Source: Gammaproteobacteria bacterium (GTDB lineage Bacteria; Pseudomonadota; Gammaproteobacteria; QOAV01). From it: a DNA stretch of 25,669 bases. Positions 8,336-15,260 of the stretch are shown here, piece by piece; position 1 is the first letter of the stretch; every line of letters starts with the position of its first letter. The position numbers were made by a program, and so were the translations under genes. The stretch spans positions 1 to 25,669 of the forward strand of contig JALXFQ010000091.1 in assembly GCA_027067235.1 (NCBI GenBank), in the 5' to 3' direction. The notes under the pieces were generated by a model. That model saw only the letters and a program-made list of their open reading frames with translations, was not told the DNA's origin and ran no database searches.

Positions 8336-8364
8336 TTGACAAATCCGGTGGCGCAAAATGTTTC
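8336..8364 (+). promoter_or_regulatory. Weak promoter candidate for the gene at 8403
   Basis: A perfect -35 hexamer TTGACA at 8336-8341 is followed 17 bp later by TGTTTC, a poor -10. It lies in the 176-bp divergent spacer between gshA and the plus-strand gene at 8403 and would give a leader of about 30 nt. No confident promoter for gshA was found on the other strand. Confidence 0.2.
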
Positions 8365-8402
8365 CATGTGAAAGGATCGGTAATTTGGCGGGAGAACAGG
8401 AC

Positions 8403-8861
8403 ATGGCGCAACAGGCTGACTGGCTGAAACGGGTGGAGCATTGTGTAAAACAGCATGCAAACGGCGGATTTCTGGTGCTGTTTCCCGACTACCGGCCCGA
8501 TCTATGCATGGCCATGTCCAACGGCCTCGGTCTGGATTTTTATGATTACCGTAAGGAGGAGATGCTGAAACAAGGCCTGGCAGCAGGCTCGATTCCGCTG
8601 GACGCCGTGACCAAATCGCTGCATCGGCGCGCGCAGCACAGCGGTATGGTGGCGCAGAATGTGGAAGCAGCCCTGGCGACCTGGCCGGCGGCGGACCGGG
8701 CCCGGTGGTTCAACTCGTTTCTGACCCGGGCCTGGCCCGGTACGGTGATAGTGCCGTGCGCTCTTTTTCAGTCCGATGCGCCGCAGGGGCACCCGAATAT
8801 CTGTGATCTGCAAAATGTGGAAATGCCCGGGCTGTCGTATCTGATGCGCCTGGCGACCTGA
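8403..8861 (+). CDS. Conserved-looking hypothetical protein, 152 aa
   Basis: Not recognised. The ATG at 8403 follows a good ribosome site (GGGAGAACAGGAC); an ATG at 8358 is less well placed. The protein is soluble, with no signal peptide or membrane segment. Distinctive segments are GGFLVLFPDYRPDL near the N-terminus, LDFYDYRKEEM, an internal AQNVEAALATWPAADRARWF helix and the WPGTVIVPCALF strand. The alternation of hydrophobic strands and helices (a strand, a DYR turn, a helix with NVEALL, another strand) resembles a small alpha/beta nucleotide-binding-like fold, but no Walker A is present. It stands alone, divergent from gshA. Coding bias and the ribosome site make it a real gene; the function is unknown. 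Confidence 0.75.
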   Translation: MAQQADWLKRVEHCVKQHANGGFLVLFPDYRPDLCMAMSNGLGLDFYDYRKEEMLKQGLAAGSIPLDAVTKSLHRRAQHSGMVAQNVEAALATWPAADRARWFNSFLTRAWPGTVIVPCALFQSDAPQGHPNICDLQNVEMPGLSYLMRLAT

Positions 8862-8884
8862 CAGCAAACCGCAACGTGGACCGG

Positions 8885-9412
8885 TCAAACGACCTGTTGC
8901 TCGTATTGGGCGTAGACCCAGTCCACATGAATCACCCGGTTCTGCAACAGGGCGAAAATGAGGTAATCGTGGTCCTGGCGCCAGTAGTACTGAATACAGA
9001 AATCCGGACTGGGGAAACCGTCGATTTTGTTGAAGTTTTCCGCGCGCGGGTCGTCGGACTGGAATACGTCATCCGGTTGTCCCATGAGCTTGATGACTTC
9101 CCTGAAGCTGCACTGGGCTTCCAGAATGTGGCCGGCCAGTTCGTTCATGACCGCGTGTTTTCTGCAGTTCCATTTGTCTATGTCGGTATTCCATGCTCCG
9201 CCCGAATAGTAGCCCTGCTGGGCGTGCAACCGCTTGAATTCTCGGGACAGACTGGCAATGGATTCCTGCGGCCCGGGGTTGACGACGATGGTTTCTGTTT
9301 CGAGATCCAGCGCATAGGCCGGTAGCAAACTCATGTACGCCGAGCGTAACAAATGCAGACGTTGCAGGGGTTGCAACAAATCACGCTTCCCATTTAGTCT
9401 TGCGGGCACCAA
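8885..9412 (-). CDS. Hypothetical protein with a BamE/SmpA-like C-terminal pattern
   Basis: Not recognised. It is up to 175 aa, cytoplasmic, with no signal peptide. The C-terminal half has the order REVIKLMGQPDDV, a gap, then CIQYYWRQDHDYLIFAL and NRVIHVDWVYAQ. This helix, G-x-P turn and three-strand order is reminiscent of BamE/SmpA-like domains, but the resemblance is by eye only. The start is unsure: a TTG at 9412 lies 9 nt after GGAGAGG, whereas an ATG at 9334 (150 codons) has no visible ribosome site. It converges on the hypothetical gene at 8403 with a 23-bp gap. Confidence 0.65.
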   Translation of the reverse strand: MVPARLNGKRDLLQPLQRLHLLRSAYMSLLPAYALDLETETIVVNPGPQESIASLSREFKRLHAQQGYYSGGAWNTDIDKWNCRKHAVMNELAGHILEAQCSFREVIKLMGQPDDVFQSDDPRAENFNKIDGFPSPDFCIQYYWRQDHDYLIFALLQNRVIHVDWVYAQYEQQVV

Positions 9413-9534
9413 TGGCTTTTACCTCTCCATCCCGATTGGCGGCGATCGCCGATTTCATTACCACAATATAGACGCAAAAATGCAAAACGCTACAACAATT
9501 GAAAAGCGCCGGGCATGCGTCTGGCCGGCGGGTC

Positions 9535-10086
9535 TCAGCGCGCGTACAGGGCCTGCAGACGCGCCTCGGACAGGGCATGGGCGCGGATGTTGAATCCCAC
9601 CATGGCGGCGGATGCGTTTTCCGGCAGTTTCAGTTTTTCCGTGTCCAGCGCATACAGGCTGAACTGGTAACGATGCGGTTTGTCGCCCTTTGGCGGGCAG
9701 GCGCCGCCATAGCCGCTCTCGCCGAAATCGTTGCGCGACTGAATGCTGCCTGCAGGCGCCTTGCCGGTGGCGGGATTCCCGGCATCAGCGGGCAACGAAC
9801 TGACGCCGGCCGGGATGTTGAAAATCTGCCAGTGCCACCAGCCGCTACCCGTGGGCGCATCCGGATCGTACACCGTCAGGGCGTAGCTTCTGGTCGCCCC
9901 GGGAGCGCCGGACCAGTGCAGTTCCGGTGAGACATTGTCGCCGCCGCAGCCCGAGTAAACCTGCTTCAGGGGCAGGGTCTGGCCATCGGCGATGTCGTTG
10001 CTTTGCAGTACAAATTCTCCTGCGTAGGCCAGCTGCGCAGCGGTTGTCAAGCTGGCGAGCAGGGCAAGGACCTTGGCTGTTTTCAT
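9535..10086 (-). CDS. Secreted PEBP-family protein (YbhB/YbcL-like)
   Basis: A 183-aa phosphatidylethanolamine-binding-protein-fold protein. Residues 1-22 form a signal peptide ending AYA, so the mature protein is probably periplasmic like E. coli YbcL. Family motifs are SPELHWSGAP (53-62), YDPDAP (73-78) and a C-terminal PHRYQFSLYALD (137-148), with GGDN before the first motif. Two cysteines in the mature part (C47, C130) might form a disulfide. The ATG is preceded by GGAG. An in-frame ATG 25 codons upstream would bury the signal peptide and is less likely. The physiological role of bacterial members is unclear, and the neighbours do not clarify it. Confidence 0.9.
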   Translation of the reverse strand: MKTAKVLALLASLTTAAQLAYAGEFVLQSNDIADGQTLPLKQVYSGCGGDNVSPELHWSGAPGATRSYALTVYDPDAPTGSGWWHWQIFNIPAGVSSLPADAGNPATGKAPAGSIQSRNDFGESGYGGACPPKGDKPHRYQFSLYALDTEKLKLPENASAAMVGFNIRAHALSEARLQALYAR

Positions 10087-10164
10087 GTTGTGTCTCCGGT
10101 GGTGTTTGTGGCGGCTCTCCGCAAAAGACGGGTCACGGCTTGTGTTCAAAGCGGGAGCCAAAAG

Positions 10165-10210
10165 TTCAAGGGTGCATTTTTTGCGTATTCGGTGGCCTGA
10201 GGCCCTTGAA
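10165..10210. repeat. 8-bp inverted repeat upstream of the PEBP gene
   Basis: TTCAAGGG at 10165-10172 is repeated as its inverse complement CCCTTGAA at 10203-10210 with a 30-bp spacer. The right arm is preceded by the small palindrome GGCCTGAGGCC. The repeat lies 79 bp upstream of the PEBP start in an otherwise gene-free 255-bp spacer after trmH. It could be an operator or a transcript hairpin; chance is not excluded. Confidence 0.3.
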
Positions 10211-10341
10211 TATGGCCACAGGCTCCGGGTTGCTGACAGTTGACCCCCCTGTTTGCGCAGATGCGCGAATTCTTGCTGTCAGCGACATGCCTGTAGCGTC
10301 AATATACCCAGAATGCATGATAGCGGGCAAGTGTGGCATCT

Positions 10342-11028
10342 TCAGCGGTTTGCGCCCGATGTCGGTTCAGTCTGACGCCATTCTCCCACGATCTGGCCAT
10401 CCCCATCAATTTGTGGATACGGCAGATGATGCCGCTGGCAGTAGTCGGCAACTTGCGGCCAGCCCCATTCGAACAGCAGTCTCTGGCATAGCGCCGGATC
10501 CAGGCGCGGTGTGTCGTACATGCCGGCGGCCTGGCGCTGGCGCTGGGCTTCGGCAAGTATGATGGCGGCGGCGACGGAAACGTTGAAGGATTGCACCATG
10601 CCCTGCATGGGAATACGGATGCTGCCGTCGGCCAGTTCCAGCGCCTGGTCGCAGACGCCTTCCTTTTCCGCGCCCAGCAGCAGGGCGGTGGGCCGGGTAT
10701 AGTCGATGTCGCGATAGTCCAGCGTGTCGTCGGACAGATGGGCGGCGTAAGTTTTGATGCCGCGCGAACGCAGTTCGGCAAAGGCTGCGGGCAGATTCGG
10801 GTAATTGCGTAACTGCACCCACTTGTTGCTGCCGCCGGAGGTGTGGCCGAGTTTTTTCATGTCGGCGGCGGGGCAGACAGCGTGAATTTCCGGGATGCCC
10901 ACGGCGTCGCAGGTGCGCAGCACGGCGGACAGGTTGTGGGGCTTGTGCACATTGTCCATGAGTACGGTGAGATCCGGCTGGCGGCGCTCCAGCACGGCGC
11001 GGATTTTTCGGTAGCGTTCGGGTGTCAT
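10342..11028 (-). CDS. trmH: tRNA (Gm18) 2'-O-methyltransferase TrmH
   Basis: A 228-aa SPOUT methyltransferase, colinear with E. coli TrmH (229 aa), which methylates the ribose of G18 in the D-loop of tRNAs. The N-terminal RYRKIRAVLERRQPDLTV, the motif 1 region VHKPHNLSAVLRTCDAVG (27-44), the AGSN-like GGSNKWVQ, and the knot segments LLLGAEKEGV and IPMQGMVQSFNVSVAAAIIL are all present. It is transcribed divergently from queD with only 41 bp between the start codons, so the two promoters must overlap. Confidence 0.95.
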   Translation of the reverse strand: MTPERYRKIRAVLERRQPDLTVLMDNVHKPHNLSAVLRTCDAVGIPEIHAVCPAADMKKLGHTSGGSNKWVQLRNYPNLPAAFAELRSRGIKTYAAHLSDDTLDYRDIDYTRPTALLLGAEKEGVCDQALELADGSIRIPMQGMVQSFNVSVAAAIILAEAQRQRQAAGMYDTPRLDPALCQRLLFEWGWPQVADYCQRHHLPYPQIDGDGQIVGEWRQTEPTSGANR

Positions 11029-11055
11029 ATTGCGGTTCTGGCGTGTTTTCGCGAG

Positions 11056-11061
11056 TATAAT
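11056..11061 (+). promoter_or_regulatory. TATAAT -10 box immediately before queD
   Basis: A consensus TATAAT lies 8 nt before the queD ATG. A matching -35 is poor (TTGCGG at 11030-11035, 20 bp upstream). Transcription from it would start around 11068-11069, almost on the ATG at 11070, and no Shine-Dalgarno sequence precedes the ATG. This fits a leaderless or near-leaderless queD mRNA. Confidence 0.45.
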
Positions 11062-11069
11062 GTTGTTGC

Positions 11070-11426
11070 ATGGATATTTATAAAAAATTTACTTTCGAGG
11101 CGGCGCATCGCCTGACGCATTTGCCGCCGGAGCATAAATGCAGCCGCTTGCACGGCCATTCGTTCCGGGTGGAGGTGCACGTCTCCGGACCGGTGGACGC
11201 GGACTACGGCTGGGTACAGGATTTCGGCGAGATCAAGGCGGCGTTCAAGCCCGTTTTCGATCAGCTGGATCATTATTACCTGAACGACATCAAGGGACTG
11301 GAAAACCCCACCAGCGAGAATATAGCGCGCTGGATCTGGCAGCGTCTGCGGCCCGAGCTGCCCCTGTTGTCGAAGATCGTGGTGCGGGAAACCTGCACCG
11401 CCGGCTGCGTGTACACAGGAGAATAA
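11070..11426 (+). CDS. queD: 6-carboxytetrahydropterin synthase QueD
   Basis: QueD converts 7,8-dihydroneopterin triphosphate to 6-carboxy-5,6,7,8-tetrahydropterin in queuosine and 7-deazapurine synthesis. The 118-aa protein has the zinc ligands H13 (EAAHRL), H28 and H30 (LHGHSF), the catalytic Cys C24, LDHYYLN (66-72) with H68, and a conserved Glu in VRETCTAG (E107). The length is typical. It starts 41 bp from the divergent trmH and ends 6 bp before relA, with which it probably forms an operon. No queC, queE or queF is in the window. Confidence 0.96.
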   Translation: MDIYKKFTFEAAHRLTHLPPEHKCSRLHGHSFRVEVHVSGPVDADYGWVQDFGEIKAAFKPVFDQLDHYYLNDIKGLENPTSENIARWIWQRLRPELPLLSKIVVRETCTAGCVYTGE

Positions 11427-11432
11427 CCAGCC

Positions 11433-13634
11433 TTGGTTTCCGTTGTCGTACCCAGGCCGGACCAGCTGGAGCAGTGGCTGCAGCAACTGACCGAGCGGTT
11501 TGAGTCGGAGGAAATGGCGCTGGTGCGGCGCGCGGCGCTGTTTGCGCAAGATGCCCACGAGGGACAGACCCGCGTATCCGGGGAGCCGGTGTTCCAGCAT
11601 TTGCTGGCGGCAGCGGATATCGTGGCCGGTCTGCGCATGGATCACGAGACCCTTGCCGCCAGCTTTCTGCAAGACACCCTGGATGGCGCCGGTGTCAGCG
11701 CGGATGAGCTGAAGCAGCAGTTCGGTGCGCCTGTCGCCGAGCTGGTCAGTGGCGTCACGCGCATGGACGTGGTGACGGAAATCACCGGCCAGGAACGGGA
11801 CGCAACGGGCGGGCAGTTCCATGTGGACGCGGAAAGCCTGCGCAAGATGCTGCTGGCCATGGCGGAAGACATCCGCGTGGTCATCATCAAACTGGCTGAT
11901 CGCCTGCACACCATGCGCACGCTGTCGGCTCTGGCGCGCGACCAGCAGATCCGTATCGCGCGAGAAACCCAGGAGCTGTTCGCGCCGCTGGCCAACCGGC
12001 TGGGCATCTGGCAGATCAAGTGGGAACTGGAGGATCTTTCGTTTCGCTATCTGCAGCCGGATACCTACAAGCACATCGCCGGACTGCTGGCGGAAAAACG
12101 TTCCGGGCGCGAGCAGTATATCGCCGATTTTGTCGAGACCCTGCGCGCCGAGCTGGCCAAATCGGGTATCCAGGCCGAGGTCAGTGGCCGCTCCAAGCAT
12201 ATCTACAGCATCTGGAAAAAAATGCAGCGCAAGCATCTGGATTTCGATCAGCTGTACGATATCCGCGCCGTGCGCATCCTGGCCGGGCAGGTAGCGGACT
12301 GTTATGCCGCGCTGGGCGTGGTGCATACCCTGTGGCCGTATATCAAAAGCGAATTCGATGACTATATCGCCACCCCCAAGGAGAACAATTACCAGTCCAT
12401 TCACACCGCGGTGATCGGGCCGCAGGGCAAGACCGTGGAGGTACAGATTCGCACCCGGCAGATGCACCAGGAATCGGAACTGGGGGTGGCGGCGCACTGG
12501 CGCTACAAGGAAGGCAGGAAGGCGGACCAGGCTTTTGACGAGAAAATACAGTGGCTGCGGCAGTTGCTGGAATGGAAGGACGAGCTGGCCGATGCCGGAG
12601 ATTTTGTCGATCAGTTCAAATCGGAAGTATTCGAGGATCGCATATATGTGTTCACGCCGGCCGGCAAGGTCATTGACCTGCCGCAGGGATCGACGCCGGT
12701 GGATTTTGCCTACGCCGTTCATACCCAGGTGGGCCATCGCTGCCGCGGCGCCAAAGTGGATGGCAAAATGGTTCCGCTGACTTACCGCCTGCAGACCGGC
12801 CAGCGCGTGGAAATCATTACCGTAAAACAGGGCGGCCCCAGCCGTGACTGGCTGAATCCGCATCTGGGCTACATCGCCACCTCGCGTGCCCGTTCGCGCA
12901 TACAGTCATGGTGGCGCGAGCAGAATCTGGAGCAAAGCATCGCTGCCGGCCGATCATTGCTGGATCGGGAACTGGAACGCCTGGGCGGAGAAGACCTGGC
13001 CCGGGAAAGTCTGGCCAGGGAACTGGATTTCAACAGGCTCGACGACATGCTGGCGGCGCTGGGCCGTGGCGAGCTGAAGCCCGCGCGGGTGACGCGTGTG
13101 GCGCAGAAAATGCTGGGACTGCCGATAAAAACCGGGCGCCCGATCGCGCCTGTGGCAGAAGCGAAACCGGACCGGCGGCGCGAAGCAGGAATACATGTCG
13201 AAGGCGTATCCGGTCTGGTCTCGCAGGTGGCGAAATGCTGCAAGCCGCTACCGGGCGAACCGGTGAAAGGCTATATCACCCGCGGCAGGGGCGTCACCAT
13301 ACACCGCGCCGCCTGCGCCAATATGCAGCAGTATCTGGAGCAGTCTCCGGAACGCGTCATCGACGTGGAATGGGGCGCCAGGCAGCAGCAAAGCTGGCCG
13401 GTGGATGTGCAGGTGACGGCAGTGGATCGTCCGGGTTTGCTGCGCGATATCACGGCGTTGCTGGCCGACGAAAAAATCAATGTCATGAAAGTGAAAAGCC
13501 AGCTGCGCAGTCGCGACCAGTCGGCGCATATACGCCTGACATTGGAATTGCCGGATATGGCCCAACTTGACCGGGTAATGAGCCGGATCGCGCAATTGCC
13601 GAATATCATGGATGTGCGCCGGGCCGGCGCATGA
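11433..13634 (+). CDS. relA: (p)ppGpp synthetase RelA, hydrolase-dead
   Basis: A long RSH-family protein (733 aa from the TTG at 11433, which follows AGGAGA). RelA makes pppGpp/ppGpp on stalled ribosomes. Residues about 25-170 form a degenerate HD domain in which the HDxxED motif reads QDTLDG (from Q80), so hydrolysis is not expected. The synthetase domain (about 225-365) carries E307-F-D-D310, the acidic signature of monofunctional synthetases, instead of the RxKD of bifunctional enzymes. TGS follows at about 406-465, a Cys-containing zinc-finger-like segment (AKCCKPLPG) at about 595-630, and ACT at 655-733. A bifunctional SpoT should therefore exist elsewhere. It lies 6 bp after queD. Confidence 0.96.
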   Translation: MVSVVVPRPDQLEQWLQQLTERFESEEMALVRRAALFAQDAHEGQTRVSGEPVFQHLLAAADIVAGLRMDHETLAASFLQDTLDGAGVSADELKQQFGAPVAELVSGVTRMDVVTEITGQERDATGGQFHVDAESLRKMLLAMAEDIRVVIIKLADRLHTMRTLSALARDQQIRIARETQELFAPLANRLGIWQIKWELEDLSFRYLQPDTYKHIAGLLAEKRSGREQYIADFVETLRAELAKSGIQAEVSGRSKHIYSIWKKMQRKHLDFDQLYDIRAVRILAGQVADCYAALGVVHTLWPYIKSEFDDYIATPKENNYQSIHTAVIGPQGKTVEVQIRTRQMHQESELGVAAHWRYKEGRKADQAFDEKIQWLRQLLEWKDELADAGDFVDQFKSEVFEDRIYVFTPAGKVIDLPQGSTPVDFAYAVHTQVGHRCRGAKVDGKMVPLTYRLQTGQRVEIITVKQGGPSRDWLNPHLGYIATSRARSRIQSWWREQNLEQSIAAGRSLLDRELERLGGEDLARESLARELDFNRLDDMLAALGRGELKPARVTRVAQKMLGLPIKTGRPIAPVAEAKPDRRREAGIHVEGVSGLVSQVAKCCKPLPGEPVKGYITRGRGVTIHRAACANMQQYLEQSPERVIDVEWGARQQQSWPVDVQVTAVDRPGLLRDITALLADEKINVMKVKSQLRSRDQSAHIRLTLELPDMAQLDRVMSRIAQLPNIMDVRRAGA

Positions 13635-13666
13635 CCGGGGTTCGGAAAATCAACAGGTAGACAATC

Positions 13667-13936
13667 ATGACAGAAAACAAGGACACGCTGATGGAATTTC
13701 CCTGCGACTTCAACCTGAAGGCGTTTGGTAAATGTGATGCCAGTTTTGAAGATCTGATTCGCGATATCGTCAGCCGGCATGTGCCGGAACTGCCTGCAGA
13801 TGCCGTTTGCATACGGCCCAGTTCCCGGGGCAACTACCATGCCGCCACGGTAAAGTTTACCGCCGACAGCCAGCGGCAACTGGACGATCTGTACCGCGAA
13901 CTGAGCGGGCATGACGACATCATCATGGTGTTGTAG
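13667..13936 (+). CDS. ybeD: UPF0250/DUF493 family protein YbeD
   Basis: An 89-aa ACT-like small protein of the YbeD family. It shows the family start MEFPCDFNLKAFGK after a short variable segment, the FEDLIRDIVSRHVPE helix, PSSRGNYHAATVKF, the QLDDLYRELSGHDDIIMVL tail and the end at VL. YbeD is of uncertain function; in E. coli it lies near lipB. Here lipB/lipA are not adjacent. The gene follows relA by 32 bp and precedes the PqiA-like gene by 13 bp, so it probably belongs to the same transcript. Confidence 0.93.
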   Translation: MTENKDTLMEFPCDFNLKAFGKCDASFEDLIRDIVSRHVPELPADAVCIRPSSRGNYHAATVKFTADSQRQLDDLYRELSGHDDIIMVL

Positions 13937-13949
13937 AAGGCCTGCCGGC

Positions 13950-14480
13950 ATGCCTTCGCTGCGCCAGCATTTCCCGAAACGCATCTGGCTGCTGAACGGC
14001 CTGCTGCTGGCGGCCGCGGTGACTTATGTCATCGGCGTTACGGCGCCGATCATGACCCTGAAGAAGCTGTTTTTCATTACCCATACTTTTTCCGTCGTCA
14101 GCGGCATACACGCCCTGTTTGAGGAAAGGGAGTGGTTTCTTTTTGCCCTGATTACGCTGTTCAGCCTGGTGTTGCCGGTGTTGAAACTGGGGCTGCTGAC
14201 GGTGATTGCCAATCTGCGCTACGCAACCACGAAAAAGCTGGATCGCTGGCTGCGGTTGCTGGCGCACTACGGCAAATGGTCCATGCTGGATGTGATGATC
14301 GTGGCCATACTGTTTGTCAGCATCAAGCTGGGCGGGCTGGTGAGCCTGCAGGTACATTATGGCATCTATGTGTTTGCCTGCTCGGTATTGCTGACCATGG
14401 TGGCGACCTGGCTGGCCGAGCATCTTGCCGAACAGCGCGGCCTGTTACTCGACGCCGAAAAGAAAACTGGCGAGACGTAG
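13950..14480 (+). CDS. Single-domain PqiA-like membrane protein
   Basis: A 176-aa integral membrane protein with four predicted helices (about 12-34, 62-87, 112-133 and 138-160) and the pattern of a single PqiA/YebS-type domain, including LPVLKLGLL and GKWSMLDVMIVAIL. Full-length PqiA proteins carry two such domains and zinc-binding CxxC motifs; neither is present here. PqiA/LetA proteins work with MCE proteins in lipid transport, but no MCE gene is nearby. The ATG at 13950 is preceded by AGAAGG. The last 36 bp overlap the convergent parA gene. Confidence 0.85.
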   Translation: MPSLRQHFPKRIWLLNGLLLAAAVTYVIGVTAPIMTLKKLFFITHTFSVVSGIHALFEEREWFLFALITLFSLVLPVLKLGLLTVIANLRYATTKKLDRWLRLLAHYGKWSMLDVMIVAILFVSIKLGGLVSLQVHYGIYVFACSVLLTMVATWLAEHLAEQRGLLLDAEKKTGET

Positions 14481-15083
14481 TATTTCGCGCGCAGCCCGGG
14501 GGTCGCCGATTTCTGCCACGCTTTTGCCGGCACGCGCCGCATCGCGGTAGGCTTTCCTGTCCTGTATCAGTACCGGCGCGACCTGTATGCCGGGAAAATC
14601 CTGCAGAGCTGTTACCGCATGGCCGGCCTCGTTCAGCTTCGGGTCGGCGGGCACCATGGAGAGTACGGCGCAGGTTTCCAGATCGGCATTGACGCCCAGC
14701 GTTTGCGCGCGCAGTTCATCCATGCGCTGTACCGTCCATAAATCCAGCTGCGAGGGCTTGATGGGCATGCAGAAGACATCCGCGGCACGCAATGCGGACT
14801 GCAGTTCGGCCGTGTTGCCACCGCCGGCATCAACAACGATGTAGGGGTGCTTCCTGTTGTGCTGCCAGATTGCCTGCGCAACATCGCCGTTCGCCTGCGC
14901 GCAGGGGATTTGCGGACGCAAACTGTATCGCCAGCGCAAGTTGGCCCAGGTGGCGGCGGATCCCTGCGGGTCGATATCCAGCAGCAGAACGTCCAGGTTC
15001 TGAGTGGCCAGAAAGGCCGCCAGATTGGTCGCCAGCGTGGTCTTGCCGGTCCCTCCCTTTTCCCCACCGAACAGGATGACCAT
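14445..15083 (-). CDS. Orphan ParA/MinD-family ATPase
   Basis: A 212-aa P-loop ATPase. It has a deviant Walker A with the signature lysine (K9-GGTG-K14-TT), the DxD motif LLLDIDPQGS (D36, D38), and VVDAGGGNTAELQSAL in the Walker B/switch region, which is typical of short orphan ParA proteins rather than plasmid ParA with an N-terminal helix-turn-helix. No parB or parS was seen nearby, and the flanking genes are unrelated. Such proteins position cellular cargo such as chemoreceptors, carboxysomes or flagella, or act with dedicated partners; the cargo cannot be told here. A strong GGGAGGA ribosome site lies 11 nt upstream. The 3' end overlaps the convergent PqiA-like gene by 36 bp. Confidence 0.9.
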   Translation of the reverse strand: MVILFGGEKGGTGKTTLATNLAAFLATQNLDVLLLDIDPQGSAATWANLRWRYSLRPQIPCAQANGDVAQAIWQHNRKHPYIVVDAGGGNTAELQSALRAADVFCMPIKPSQLDLWTVQRMDELRAQTLGVNADLETCAVLSMVPADPKLNEAGHAVTALQDFPGIQVAPVLIQDRKAYRDAARAGKSVAEIGDPRAAREILRLASFLFGVE

Positions 15084-15167
15084 GGCCGATCATTCCTCCC
15101 TTGAATTGGTCAGACGCTGGCAAACTAACGTATCCATCTGCAGCGGGCAAGTTGTCGCCAGATTTTC

Positions 15168-15173
15168 TATAAT
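15168..15173 (+). promoter_or_regulatory. TATAAT box upstream of the lytic transglycosylase gene
   Basis: A consensus -10 lies in the 177-bp divergent spacer between parA and the transglycosylase start. The -35 position holds only GGGCAA (17-bp spacing), so the call is tentative. It would give a leader of about 80 nt. Confidence 0.25.
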
Positions 15174-15260
15174 CCCTGTGGCCAGATGAGAACTATACTG
15201 TATGCTGAGAGTCAGCCTGTGTGGATTTGTTCCACTCAAAAGCAATGCAGTGATCTGAAT

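Noticed and set aside
9440..9451. CGGCGATCGCCG palindrome containing the cyanobacterial HIP1 octamer
   Set aside because: A single copy was noticed, and the surrounding genes are gammaproteobacterial in character, so it is not evidence of a HIP1 system.
11025..12863. 612-codon open frame on the minus strand opposite relA
   Set aside because: It is antisense to clearly conserved RelA domains; long open antisense frames are common in GC-biased genes, and the product is His/Gln/Arg-rich with no family features.
15186..15260. Upstream in-frame ATG extending the transglycosylase by 25 residues
   Set aside because: It would place the signal peptide inside the protein; the start at 15261 gives a normal one.
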